This document shows positions 9,961-24,900 of a DNA stretch of 64,000 bases, in pieces. The translations under genes were made by a program, and so were the position numbers. The stretch is from contig CAYGTC010000019.1 in NCBI GenBank assembly GCA_964352735.1, positions 1-64,000 of the forward strand, written 5' to 3'. The notes below the pieces were generated by a model. That model had not been told where the DNA came from. It made no database searches and was given only the letters and a program-made list of their open reading frames with translations. Numbering within the stretch: position 1 is the stretch's first letter; each line of letters opens with the position of its first letter. The stretch comes from NORP309 sp964352735 (GTDB lineage: Bacteria > Pseudomonadota > Gammaproteobacteria > Xanthomonadales > Marinicellaceae).

Positions 9961-12900
9961 TTCGCTATTTCAGCAATACCTTTAGCATCGCTTTGAGCCT
10001 GTTCATTAACCAATGTTTTGATCGTTACCTCAGTCAGCAACATGGATATTTGACCTTTTTTATCATAAATTGAGATGCTGTAATTATTCGCATCCTTCAT
10101 GTTTTTCAGCGCATGAACACTGACAAAACACAGATGTGTCAATGGCCGATAAATTTTCAGTTCTTCAACGGCAACAGGCACTTTAATGACATTACCATTG
10201 GACTGCTTGAGTAGGATCCCCAATATACTTTGTAAAGCCCCATCTAAAATGGCAGTGTGTATGCCGTTAGAAATGTGAGCATTTCCAGATGCTGGCAATT
10301 GAATTTCAGTGTGAACCGATGAATCACCTATGACCATTTTATTGATGACTTTTAAGCTCTCTCCATACACAAAGCCATGTGCATCAAACCATTCATATGT
10401 GCTTGATTTATCAAGATAATCGCCTGCTATCTGTGTTTTATCAAAGGCATAGTTAGCATTGACATTATCACCATTAATTTTAACTGTACCTTGTGCGTAA
10501 TACTGTTTATGATCATTTTCATCAATGGCATAAAAAACATATTCATAACTGCCATCTAGTAATTCAATGGATAACTCAACCCCTGAGGCCATCGCATCTG
10601 GTGTCATGGCTTGTAACCACATAACATTTTTGAATGTTGTAGCAACCGAAGCACCTGCGGTCAATAATGCATGGTTAACCAATTCGAGATACGTCGCCGC
10701 TGGTAACAATGCTTGACCAGCAATATTGTGCTGTTTGATATAAACTGCACTGTTATCACTCAGCACTTTGAAGTGTAAGTGATTTGTGTCTTCAGTATAA
10801 ACCGACTCAAGATAAATACCTGCATCAGATAAATGTGGAACCGCTTCATCAATAATTGCACCTGTGTATTCATTATCCAATAACCAGTAGCGATTTTTCT
10901 GAAAAGGATAGTTCGGCAATGATGGAACCCGCGATGTCATGGGATTGATCTGTTGCCAATCGATATCAACACCGATCACCCATTGTTGTGCCAAGGAATT
11001 CATGTCTTTAGTATTCATCAGTTCAGACAGGTTATCAGGTTTGGTTCTGTTCAAATGCTTTTGATCAAGGTTATCAAACACACCTTCTGTGAACTGGCCA
11101 TTGTTGTATTTTTGTAATTTGGCACGTAACTCTTCAACTGTATTGGCAACAATGGCAAGTCGTTTCAACATAAACTCTCTGCCCTGTTGAAAACCTGCAG
11201 CGATGCGTTGGATAGAAGGTAAGTTCTCAGCATCAGTGCCTTCATCAAGATAACTGATGAGCTGTTCAGTATAACGTTTTAACCCATCGGCATATTTGGT
11301 AGAAATGGTCACGACTTGCGCTTGTTGACCAATCGCGGTGTCAACTTCAATGGCCTGATTGTGGTACTCTTCCATCACGACATGTGCATTAACGCCACCA
11401 AAACCAAAGGAGCTGATACCTGCACGTCTTGGCACCAATTGACCGTTATTGTCTGTAATTTGTTGCCATTCTGTGGTTTTATCGGCTAAACGGAATGGCG
11501 TATCTTCCAACGAAATGTATGGGTTTGTTTTTTCAAAATTGATATTGGCAGGAATGATCTTATTTTTTAATGACAGGATCAATTTCAATATTCCCGACAT
11601 ACCAGAGGCCAACTCCAAATGACCAGCATTGGTTTTAACCGAGCCCAAAGTACAATATTCATTGATCACTGGCATTTGCTCTGAGGCATGTGCAGATTTT
11701 TTGAATGCCCTTAATAAACCTTGTATTTCAATTGGGTCACCCAATGCTGTTCCTGTGCCATGGGTTTCTATGTATGTGAGTGTTGCCGGATCGATGTCAG
11801 CATCTTTGAATGCCAGATTCAAGACATCAGCTTGTGCACGAGGATTTGGCGTGGTAAACGTGTTAACCAACCCTCCATGATTGACAGCAGAGCCTTTTAT
11901 CACTGCATAAATGTGATCTCCATCGGCCTGGGCTTTACTCAAAGGTTTTAACAACAAAGAACCCACTCCTTCACTGCGCACATAGCCATTGGCGCGATGA
12001 TCAAATGTTTTACAACGTCCATCATCTGCTAACATAGAAGCTTTACCTAAACCAATGTGCACACCAGGGTTCAATAGCATGGATACCCCACCGGCTATAC
12101 ACATATCACACTGGCCATTTCTGATGGCTTGTACTGCTCTGTCAACTGCAACCAAGGTACTGGAGCATGCCGTTCCTATGGGTTCACTGGCTCCACTGAA
12201 ATTAAAAAAGTATGAAATTCTGTTGGCCAATACTGCATGCATCCAACCTGCCACAGAATAAGCTTCAAAATCACTGCTTTGTTCTCTCAGTAATTCGTGA
12301 TAATCTGAGCTGCCAATACCTACAAACACTCCGGTATTGGTCCCTGATAATTCCGATGCTTTGTAGCCAGCGTCTTCGATGGTATGCCAGACACTTTGTA
12401 GAAACAACCGTTGTTGCGGGTCAGTTAGCTCAGCTTCCAAAGGGGAAATATTGAAAAATTCCGCATCAAATTTATCCACCTCAGGCATAAACCCACCCCA
12501 TTTGATGTGCGTTTTGCTGTTACCAAGGTCTGACTCACCATAAAACTTTTTCCAGTCCCAACGATCTTTGGGTATTTCACTGATCAGGTTCTTCTCATTG
12601 ACCAAGTTTTGCCAAAACTCATCTGCTGTTTCTGATTGAGGCATGGTGCCATGCAAACCCACAATGGCAATGGGTTCTTTGCTGTTTTTTAAAGGCTGTG
12701 ATGCATCGACATGATCATATGCATTACTGGATTGAACTATGCGCTCTTGCTGTATGGTTGCAGACTCCGGTTCGATAATTGATGGTTCTTTAACGATGCT
12801 TTGCTCATTTATTGCTTGAGTTTCTTCAACAGGCGGATGCGCATTTATTAGCTTATCCTCTTGATGCTCAGCACCCATTTTTGCATAATGCTGATTCAAT

Positions 12901-15900
12901 GCATCACCAAAATCATCCAGCAAATATTCTGTCAATTCATCCAATGTTTCTTGTTCAAAAAATATCAGTGGCGTCACATCAATTTCCAAACGTTGATTGA
13001 TCTCATTGGCGAACTCCGTAAAGGTCACCGAATCAAAGCCATAAGTACTCATGTTTTCCGCAAAATCAATGTCACTTTGCTGAATTCTCAGTAAATCCAT
13101 CACCATTAGAGTCAAATCTATTTTCAATGATTCAACCATGTTATCGCCACTGTTATTAGGCTTATTGTTGGCAAGGGTATCGGTATTTATATGCTCAGCT
13201 TTTTGTACGACTGAAACAGATTCATTACGTTTCAAAGCAGGCACGGTATCGGTATTCGTAACATGATGCATGATGTCCAATGCATCACAAGCTTTGCTGA
13301 CATCACCTTGTATCACACCAAAACCTGAAGAATCTTGAGTCAATCCAAAGTGTAATGCTTGTAATCCAACAGCCGTTTGTAGAGGTTTCATGCCCCAATT
13401 CTCAAATAACCATTTTTCGGCCTGTTCATTAACCTGCATGCCGCCACTTTGCCACAGTGGCCAATTGATTGAGAGGGTTTTTCCTTGTCGTTGTCCCTGT
13501 TGGCGCCATTGATCCCTTAATGCTGCAAAATCATCCATAAAACGATTGCCCGCAGCGTAGTCGCTTTGGCCCATATTGCCATTGGTTGAAGCAATTGATG
13601 AGCACAGAATAAAGTAATCCAGATCCATATCTTTGGTAGCGTTATCCAAGTTTTGTGTGCCCAAAATTTTAGGAGCCAATACTTGTAAAAACTGTTCACG
13701 TTGCTTATTCCACAAGAAACCATCCTTAATCAAGCCGGCTGCGTGAATAATGCCATTGATGCCATTATGGCGGTTGTTGATGTCAGCCATTAATCGCTGT
13801 ACTTGATCTGCCTGAGTTAAATCACAACTGCTGTATTCAACATGTTTCACCAATGTATTTAAGGATTGAATTTCATTTTTTATGGAGTCATTAAATACAG
13901 AGCGCCCAGTCAGAATCAAAGTAATGTTTTGCACTTTGGACATTTCTTTGGCAAAGATCAATCCCAATCCTCCCATACCACCTGTAATCAAATAAGTCCC
14001 GTTATCTTGAGCGAGTTGAACACCCTTATGGTTTGAATTCTCTACTGATATTGACTGATAGGCTTTATAAGACAATGTATTCTGTTTATTGATCTTTAAT
14101 TCATGATTGTTATGATTCAAGCAATTTAAAATATGCTGCCAGTCATACTTATCATTTTCAATGCACAGGGTTTGACAATTGATATTCGCGCCTTCTTGTT
14201 TGATTGAACGCATGAATCCATTGACAGCAGAATAACAAGGGTTCTCAAGGGCATCGATGGCATGATACAAATAGGATAAGCTGAGATTTTTTGATCCAAT
14301 TGTTTTTCTATTTTTCAGTAATGTTTGAGACAAAGCAAATATCGATAATAACCCACTGTTCAAGGCTTTACCAGTCGCCACTTTATCTGCAACATATGGA
14401 TTAACAGACAAATGATGAATGAAATGACACGGTTGCAAATCATCGGCAATCATATCATCAAACATGTGTTGAATGTGCTCGGTTTTACTCGGGTTCAATT
14501 GATAATGCTTTGTGGCAATTTTAGTGTATGATTTAGCAGGTTCTGCAAACACAACAGGTATAGTTTTATTGGTATGAGCTTGCAAAGCTTGTTGCAAAGG
14601 TCTTATTTCTGAAGATTCATAGCCAATCAAAACCACAGTTCCAGTCATTTGATTGTGCTGATTATCATTCGCCAAATCCAGTTCTACCCAATTCGGTTGA
14701 TACAAAATCACGTCATCATTTGTTAACAAAGCATGTGGCTGATTTTCGTTTTTTTGATTATTTGAAGCAGACAGTGGCAGTTCTGAGATGGCTTTGAATG
14801 AAAAATCTTTCATTTGAATCAAAACTTGCCCAGACTCGTCCAAAACATCAATATTGATGTTTTTGATGTCATCACGTTCTTTTTTGCCTTCATCCAGTGT
14901 GAGATGAGCATAACAATGCTGAGTCAATGGCCTAATGATATGTAATTCGCGCATCACAAAGGGTACATAAGGTACGCCAGGTTGTGTCATTGTGTTGGCA
15001 TACTCAAGTAAACAAATAATGGATTGTACTGCGCCATCTAAAATTGACGGGTGCGCATCATAGTCATTGAAGCTACTGATCAAATCCACGGGCAATTCAA
15101 TTGTGGTTAACCCTTCTTTGTTTCCGTATTGAAAACTGCTAATGGCTTGTAAGTTAACACCATAAGTTAATTTGCGCGTACTGAGCAAGTCATAACATTG
15201 TTGTTTTGTCATACTGCCGCTACAGCGACGTTTTATGTTTTCTAAGTCTTTTTTCAATACAGGTATCTGTGGCTGTGATTGACAAACCGCTTTGCCTTGT
15301 GCATGCGTATTTTTCTTGCCATTACGATCAAAAGTACAGATCTCAAAATCTGCAACACCATCTTTATCATACAGTTTTATTCGAATATCATCTGAAGATT
15401 GGCTATTTATTGGGCTGGCCCAAACCACATTCTTTAATGTATTGACTTGATAGCCACTGGCTTGTTCAGCAGCCTTCCTGGCCATTTCCATATAAGCCAC
15501 GCCCGGTAATGTCGGCAACTGGTCAACGATGTGTTCACTGAAAACGTATTGTTCTAGATCAAATTGTTTTTTAAATTCTAATTGTTTAAATGATGAGCAA
15601 TTACTGTCAATTAATGGATGTAAAGCAATGCCTGTATTATGACTCTTAGGCATTTGAATTGAACGACCATTGATAACATCAATCCAATGAGACACTCTCG
15701 CAAATGGATAAGTTGGTAAAGAAATCCTTTGTGCAGAGGTATTGTGATGCAATGCCTGCCAATTGATGTCTACTCCATTGACCCATAATTTCGCTATTTT
15801 TGCCATACTGCGATTATTCAAAAGTACTTGAATAATTTGTTCGCTTTCCTGATCATTAAATATGTCCAAAGCCAATTGAACAGAGGCATCCGTCATTAAA

Positions 15901-18900
15901 ATATTTTCATTACTTTTTTCTTTAATATAATCATCTAAGTGATTGATAAGGTTATCAATTGTATCGACAACAATAGCCAGTCTCTTTGGCATGGCTAAAC
16001 GCCCGACTTGTAATGTATAAGCCAGATTTGTCAAACTTACTTTTTCAGCACCTCTATTCAGGAATTTCAATAATTGTTGTGCTTGTGCTTTCAAACCGCT
16101 TTCTTTTTTGGCAGAAAGGATGATCACATGCGGGCCAGAGCCCTGATGTTGATTCAAGGGCTGTTCAAATTCTTCAAAGATAATGTGCACATTGGTACCA
16201 CCAGCACCAAATGAACTTAATCCTGCACGGCGTGGAATCAGCTTTCCACTGACTTCAAGCGGATGCCAAAACTCCTTGTGCTGTTGAACATAAAAAGGTG
16301 AATTGCTGAAGTCAATGTGTTCATTCAATTCTGAAGAATGTAATGAAGGCAGCAATTGTTGATGCTTCATTTGCAGTAGCAACTTAGTTGCACCAGCAAT
16401 ACCAGCTGCCGCCTCCAGGTGACCTATATTGGTTTTTATGGATCCAATTGAACAATATTGTTTTACATTGGTGTCTTTTTTAAAGGCTTTACTTGCGCCT
16501 TGAATTTCTACAGGATCGCCTAATTCTGTGCCAGTTCCATGGGCTTCAATATAACTGATGGTCTCAGCCCCTATGTTGGCTTTATCTAATGCAGAACGAA
16601 TTAAATCGGCTTGTGCGTTGGGGCTAGGGACAGTATAACCAGCTGTTTTGCCACCATGATTAATCACTGAACTTTTGATCACACCATAGATCTGATCACC
16701 GTCTTGTATGGCGGCTTTTAAAGGTTTCAATATCAATGTACCAACACCTTCACCTGCGACATAACCCGTTCCACCTTTGCCAAATGCACGGCACAAGCCA
16801 TCATCTGACAAAAATTGCGCTGCTTTGGTTATGTGGTATTTACTCGGATGTATGTCCAGATTAATGCCGCCGGCAAGGGCCACCTTACATTCATCGTTGC
16901 GTAAAGATTCACACGCCAAGTGTATGGCCGTCAGGCTGGAAGAACAAGCCGTATCAACTGTTAAACTGGGGCCATTGAAGTTCATATAAGAGGAAATACG
17001 ATTGGATATGCCCCAATGTTGCGAATTGGCAATAGAACCACCACCAACTTGTCGATTTTCAGCACCCAGCATTTCATAATAGGACCACACTGCCCCAACA
17101 AAGACGCCGACCTCGCGCGATTTGATTGTTGCACACAATGATTCTGGATGATAACCGGCATCTTCTAGTGCTTGCCATGACGCCTCCATCATCAAACGTT
17201 CTTGAGGATCCATGTTTTGCGCTTCTCTTGGTGAAATGCTGAAAAATAATGAATCAAACTTATCCACATCATCAATAAATCCACCATAATGCTGTTCTGT
17301 GTTTGCATCAATAAAGCGGCTGCTCCAATCAGGCCCCATTTTAATGCTATTTTTACCCTTAACGAGGTTATCCCAAAGTTCATCTGGGTTTTGTGCATCT
17401 GGATAACGACCACTCATGCCAATAACTGCAATATCAGTAATATTTCCAGGGGCATGCGCTTTATTTGAATCGCTTGTATCATCAGGTTTTATAACATCAT
17501 CAATTTCATTATCGTGACCCGCAACACTTGACGGTACATTTTCTGTTTGCTGTTTTAAAGGAGTTGATGAGACTGGAGACAATAACAACGACAATTGATT
17601 TTGCACAATATATTTGGCTTTTACTTCACCAAATAAGCCTTGTGGTTTGCTGTGTAACTTTAAATTATCAATCATACTATCCGTATTGAACACAGTGATG
17701 AGTCGTTGAGCAATGTTTTCAATCTGAATTGAGCTCATGCCAACAGGAATGGCCAATCGAATGAGGTCATTCATACTGGTATTGCGCTGTCTACCAACAC
17801 TGTGAACACCTGCACGGATGCCTGTATTTTTATACAGCCATGCCAAGAACGATGGCAATGGTGAATCAAGATTCTTTAATGCGGTGATTGACATTGGATC
17901 AATCAGTACACAATGTCCACCGACCGGTTGAATAACTGTCAAACCATTATCAATCAATGATTGGGCCAGCATACTTACATGCCGCATTCTTTGTTTTACC
18001 TGCTGTAAGATATAGGCCTTGTCTTGAACGGCGTGACACAAGAGTTGATGATCAGTTCGGCTCAGTCCGCTGCCATTGGTTGACATTGTATCTTGAATTT
18101 GCGCATATAATTTTTCATCTCTCAAGGCAATAAAGCCACCCGTATGAGAACCAAAATCTTTGGTTAAGCTGCCATTCAGTACATCAGCACAATCACAAAT
18201 TTGTTTAACGATGTGCCAAATATCATGACCTTGATATTCTGTCTCATGCTGAGATATATGGTAGGCATTTTCGATGATCCTTGTGACGTCCAATACTAAT
18301 GGAATATCTCCTATGATTGATTTGACTTGTTTCAGGTTTGCCAAAGAAACAGGACAACCACCTGAGGCATTATTGGCTGTTTCAACCCAAACAAAGGCAA
18401 TTTCTTCTGAATAAGTCGCTATATGCTCTTTTAACGCATCACAATCCATATTGCCTTTAAAAATCTCATCCGATTGACGGTCATAAAAGCTATGTTGTGG
18501 AATTTCTATTGGCAAGAAATCATTATTAATTTGATGGTATAAACACGTGGGAAACAAGACATTTTGGAGTACATATTTCTTACCTTTCGGCCAAGCTGGG
18601 CAAAAGAAGGATTCTGCCACCCTACCCGATGCAAATGCTAAAACATAGGGCAAAGTGAAAATTTCAGACAGCAAAGATTCTAATTGAAGATCTCCTTGAT
18701 ATGGCAGTTGTTGTAATTGCTGAGTTCTTTCATCAATAAAACTGTATTCCAGCTCAGACCACGAATCTGTAGCCAAATCGTATTCAATTTTATTGCGATC
18801 AATGTTGAAAGCGTTATAACCTGCGCTCTTCAATAACTGATAATAACGCTCTCTATCACCAGAGTCTGCAACATCTTTGTGGTTTGTGACAAGAGGTATT

Positions 18901-21900
18901 TGTTTGGTGGGCGTTTCTACTGCTGTTTGTTGGTCAGTCAGCAGTTCTGAAGAATCTGTTGTGGTCTGTATGGCTTTATCTGTTTTTTGTGGATTACCTA
19001 TCATCATGATGATGTCTAAAACATTCGACGACTTTTGTCCTTGGTCACGATAAAGATAAACCGGTGTATTAACGCACCTGTATTTGTTTTTGAATTGATA
19101 ATTACCAGCTTCTTCAAAGATTCCATCATCTGCTAATTTGGCAAATGCCTCTGTGACAGCAGGATCCGCATGATCGGATGAATAAAAACGGCTGCCAAAA
19201 GTTAAGCCCAGACTAAAGGCATGACAACCTTCATTTACCAGTGTTTTTATGATTTCACAAATGGCAAATTCCATAGCCCCTGGAGCCATATCTGTTCCAT
19301 AAAATTCTGTATCCAACAGGTAACTGTTATGCGATTCTATGCGAGAAATAATGATAACATTTTGTAAACATTGATCCAAATATGTTAAAAATATTCGATA
19401 ATCATCGCTCAAACAACCTGTTTCCATTTCATCTTTTACGCGCCAAATGTATGGATTAACGCCAGTTTTATTACTGGCCCATTTTTCTATCATATTATTA
19501 ACTTCAGCATCTTGAATACTGTTATCACTTACATAATATTCTGAGATTTGTGCATCTCCAGACTGTTGGAATTTATTGACGTGATAGCGTAATCTGCGCA
19601 TTTTACTGCCACTGATGGAAAATTTTGTAATTTCTGGTAACCTCTGCACAACACCAAATGGGTTGACTGAAAATTGCTGAAGGTTAATTTCATATTCACA
19701 CAAAACATTCAACAATAATTGTTGTTCATGACAGTAAGCCTTGAGTGTCAACAAGCTGTTTTCAAAACATTCTTGTGGCCCAACATATCGAAATGCCAAA
19801 AGAATATTATTGTTCACATTGAAATAAAACAGGCTATTTTGCTCGACCGGCATGAAAATTAATGGAGCGATGTTTTTTCGTGACAATGCAACGCTCTCAG
19901 CCCCATACTGTGCAAACAAAGACACAACTGTTTCTGCCAAAGCCTTATTATTGTCTAATTCTTCTTCAGATAAGATAAAATATTGTTGGCCTAATGGAGC
20001 TTCCTGAATATCAGCAGTATTGAATTTATTGGATGGTTGTTCATGCTCAACAAAAGCCTGATTGAGATCGATATGTTGAATCGGCTCTGATACCACATCA
20101 TTATTTATTGATGGAGGCATTACTGGATTTTGCTCAATAGCAGGTGTTTCATTGATTGGTTCAACCTGCGCATCAGATGTAATATTCAACAATGTGACCA
20201 ATGTTTTTTCTTGTTCATTGACAAAGATTTCGGCCAGTTCTTCCACATTTGATGCTTCAAACAACAAGGTTTTCCTCAACTCCCCGAAATCATTTTCAAG
20301 ATTTCTGATGATACTCAGTGTAAGAAAAGAATCAATGCCATATTCTTTAAACGATTGTCTGGTATCAATTTCATGCGCTTGTAATGATGCAGTTTCAGCG
20401 ATGATGGACAGTAAGTATTCAACGGCTTTATTGAATAAAATCTTGGTATTCACTGGATTATTCTCCATAAGGTTATGGTGGTTTTTTATATTATTTTTAG
20501 ATGCAGATGGTTTTGCACTATTATTGTCAACGCTTTGTACTGTTACAGTTGTTGATGTTTGTAGCGCTGTTTTTTTGAGTGATGGCTTGTTGTATTTTTT
20601 ATGAATTGCAACAGCCATTTTCTTGAAAACCACACGCTTTATTTGTACCAATAATGTGTTTTTTTCATCCACAATACTGACATCAAAGGTCTGTGTTTCT
20701 GCTGCAGTACTATTATGACTTCCAACAGATTTTTGTATTAAATTTTGGGGGGGTTGCACCAGTACAAAGACAGTAGCTGGTAGCGGCCTATAACAAGTGA
20801 TATTTTCAATCATCATAGGTATATAACCATCAGAAAATTTATGATGTAATAACACTGACAAGCACGTCTGTAAGGCGCCATCCAACAATCGCGGGTCCAA
20901 TTCAAATTGATCTATTTGCTGTGGTTCAATTTTCAATTGACTCAAATAGTTTTCACCATTGTGTAACAGTTTTTGAATGACTTTAAATTGCTTACCATAT
21001 TCAAAACCCAAGCTTTTAAGTTTTTCATACAAATCATGGGTTGCAACTGTTGTATAGCCAGCTATATTTATTGTTTGAGCAATTTCATTGGTTTGTTTTT
21101 GAGGAACAAACAGTGTTTCTGTTCCCGGCTTTTTGTCATCCAAATGGATGTGATATTTTTTTCCATACGGCAGTTGTTCTGCAGATACTTTAATCACAGC
21201 AGCCTTTCCTTCAAAAACCATAGGTGTTTTAAAAAAGACATCTTTAAATGACAACGGCAGATCTTGGTTTTTATACATATTTTGAAAAAGCACAGAAATA
21301 CTGAGCACACCAGGAGCAATGGCTTGTTGATTTACAATATGTTGGGTGGCCAAAAAATGATCCGCATCAATGATATATTCAGTTGATGGCGTTTGGACAG
21401 TTTTTTTATCTTGCTTGCGTACTTCGTACTTACTGAGGCTTGTTTGAATTTGTGCTTTTTCAATTTCAGTATTTTTGATATTTACCCAAAAGTGCTTTTT
21501 CTCAAATGGATATGTGGGTAATGGCACCCTTTGTAGTTCTTTTTGGTTTTTTTGATGCAGCATTTGCCAGTCAACTGCGACTCCTTGTGTCCATGATTCA
21601 GCCATCTTTGACAATTCCACGTCAGTTGATGATTGTAAAACCGCTTGTTTTTCTATCTCTGATGAGCTTAATAAGCAACCTTTGTTATAAAATGTATGTG
21701 ATTGTTCGTGATTTTTAAGAAAGTCTTTTAAAGCAACAATCAACTCTTTAATATTCTTGACACAAATGGCCACACGATACTTCTCATGATCACGCCCAAT
21801 TTGCCATGTATAGGCCATATCTGCCAATGATGGCCTCTCTTTTTTCGCATGTAAAAAACCCAAATAATCACTGACATACCGCTTCAGCGCACTTTTGGTC

Positions 21901-24900
21901 TTTGCTGAAATGATGATAATTTCCTGTTTCTGTATACTTGTTTTTTGTTGCTCAACATATTCTTCTAAAACCACATGGCCATTGACACCGCCGAAACCAA
22001 AAGAACTGACCCCGGCTCTGCGGAGTCTTTGCTTGTTGTTTTTTGAAGGCCATTGTATATTTGAGTTAAGCATTTCAAACCTACCCTGGTCTAAATGAAT
22101 GTATGGATTCATCTGCTTGAAATGTAGTAATGCTGGCAGAAGCTCATTCTTCAAAGATAAAATCACTTTTAAAACACCCGCAATGCCAGCTGCGGCCTCC
22201 AAATGACCAATATTACTTTTGACTGAAGCCAAATAACATTTATGAGAGTGGTTAAACGAGTTATTTTCATCAGATAACACATTAAATGCTTCTGTCAAAC
22301 CATTGATTTCAATAGGATCTCCCAATGGCGTACCTGTTCCATGATTTTCAATATAATCAATACTTTCGCTTTTAATCCCTGCTTTTCGATAGGTATCGAT
22401 GATCAATTGTGCTTGGGCATGAGGGTTGGGCGCTGTCAATGAATTGGCCCTACCGCCATGGTTCATACCACTTGCTTTGATAACAGCATGAATGCTATCT
22501 TTATCCTTGAGCGCTTGTTTCAGTGATTTTAAGAATACAACGCCAACACCTTCAGCCCTGACGTAACCGTTAGCGTTTTTATCAAAGGTTTTACAACGAC
22601 CATCTGGCGATAACATTCCGGCTTTGCCATAAGAGATATAATGGGTGGGTGTAATCAAAGCATTCACACCACCTGCTAAAGCGCTTTGACAGTGACCTGA
22701 TTTGATTGCCTCAACCGCTTTATGAAGAGCTATCATTGAACTTGAACACGCTGTATCAATAACTTCACTGGGCCCATTCAAGTCCAATAAAAAAGAAATT
22801 CTATTGGCAATTATTGAACGGTTCATTCCGGTTGAAGCATGTGCTGCCAGCTCATCTGCACGAATTAATTCTTCATAATCAGAAGTAGATGCGCCAATAA
22901 ACACTCCAGTATGAGTGCCTGATAATGACGAGGGTTGATGGCCCGCATGTTCTATCGCCTGCCAAACTGTTTGCAACAATATACGCTGTTGCGGGTCCAT
23001 TAATTTAGCCTCTTGAGGAGAAATACCAAAAAATGCGGCATCAAAATGTTCTATTCCATCAATAAAGCCACCCCACTTACTGGGTGACTTGTTTTTATCT
23101 TGAATGTCTTTAGAGTAATATTTTTGCCAATCCCATCGGGATTCAGGTATTTCAGAAATGCCATCAACGCCCGTGACTAAATTGTTCCAAAATTCATCCA
23201 ATGTTGATGCTTTGGGTAATTTACCAGCATAACCAACAATTGCGACATCATCTTTGTTATTACTTTCCTCTCTTTCTGTAGCCGTTGGTGTGTTGCTGTT
23301 TTTTGTGCCATTGTGTTGCATAATTGATGAAATCAAGGCATCAACATTTTTGAATCCAAAAAAACAAGCTGGTGTTAATGTCGTTTCAAATGCAGAATTG
23401 ATCTGTTCACATAACAGTGTATAAGCCATAGAGTCACAACCATATGCTTCAAAACTTTTCATCACATCAATTTTTTCTTCACTCAATTCCAACACATTGG
23501 ACAATATTTGCTTAATATTTTGGACGATTTGATCATCGCTTTGGCCTTTAAATTGCGCTTGTTTAACAACTTTTTCTGATTCAGTTACTGACATTGACTT
23601 CATATTTGTTTGATTGGAAGGCCAAAATTTTTGCCGATCAAATGCATAAGTAGGCAATGACAATTTGTTAAACTGTGATTGAGGATAAAGACTTTGCCAG
23701 TTTAAGTCATGACCATTAATCCATATCTGCATCAGCACATTTGACCACGATAATGTATCGGTAATATGATGTGCCTCATTCAATTCACATTGACCCAATG
23801 CAATCACCAATTCTTCAGATTGACAAACGGGTTGATGATGTTGCATATCAGTTAATAATTGTTGATTCGTGATGATTTGCCTGTGATTCAATCGTTCATG
23901 CTCACACAATAGGCCGTTAATCTGTTTCCAAAATTTTTGATTAACCTGACTGAATCGTTGTTGGTGATCGTTTTGTTGATCAAAACACCAAGCATGAAAT
24001 TCATCAACCGAAACAATATTTTCACTAATTAATGCACACTGTGTCTTTACATAATATGACTGTTCCGGAGTTTTGCATTCAAACATCCATTTTTTGTAAA
24101 ACTGACTCAGACAAACTTTGACTGCAACAATTGCAAAAGCATATTGATGGATTTCAACCTGTTTGCCCCTAATACAATTTCTGATCACGTTTTTTAGATG
24201 ATCATTTCCTGTTAAACACCATTGTGATATCAAATGATTAAATGCATCACTATTTTTAATCAAAGTATTGGCTTGTTCTAATGACTTGCGATGCAATTCT
24301 CTGTGATTTTCAGTTTCTTTGAATAATTTTTTCAGAAATACCGCATTGATATAAGATGGATACAATATTTCATTATTGATGTGTATGGGCAGATGTGGTC
24401 GATACAGAACGACACCAGTTCTGCTCTTTTGTAACAGTTTCACATCGATGTAATCGGTTAAACTTACCACACCAGCACAAATTAAAGCTGCCCAATGTGT
24501 TTGCCCATAAGAATCAATGATATCTGCTTGAATGTGTAATTGCTGAAGCGCTTTATAAATCGCTAGATGGCTCAATACTTCAATAAATTCTTCATCATTA
24601 AATAATTGAGAAATCTGCTTTTGATCATAACCACTCAGTTGTTTTATCTGTTTGATTAATAGCCGATAATGCAGATTGATATTTGGATTGTTTTGAATGA
24701 GAGTAGTATCAGCAAGATCAGCAAATAAAATCTTTAAATTATTCTTACCAGCTCTTTCTTGTTGTCTGTATGTTTTTAAAAAGCTCAATAATTCTTGTTT
24801 ATCCTGAACAACACACCCCATTCTATATTCAAATTGTTCTCTCCCAGTTGTTACATTGGCACATAGATTTTTTATGTGGTGATTTTCATGGGTATTTTTT

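Larger units (their letters stand above)
7493..12690 (-). other. PKS module 4: KS-DH-(ACP)n-DUF2156-like
   Basis: KS4 has GTACSST (Cys4710), ETHGTGT and NAGHLELASG. DH3 has the canonical HNIAGQALLP (His5189) and LDGALQ. A series of ACPs follows: one before the gap, and one partial plus two complete after it. The final domain is the second DUF2156-like unit, this time with no PLP lyase behind it. There is no KR and no thioesterase. The chain should be handed to the first condensation domain of the NRPS. Confidence 0.85.

Noticed and set aside
13500..13740. Minus-strand 68-codon ORF within the KR coding region
   Set aside because: It is an alternative frame of the PKS gene.
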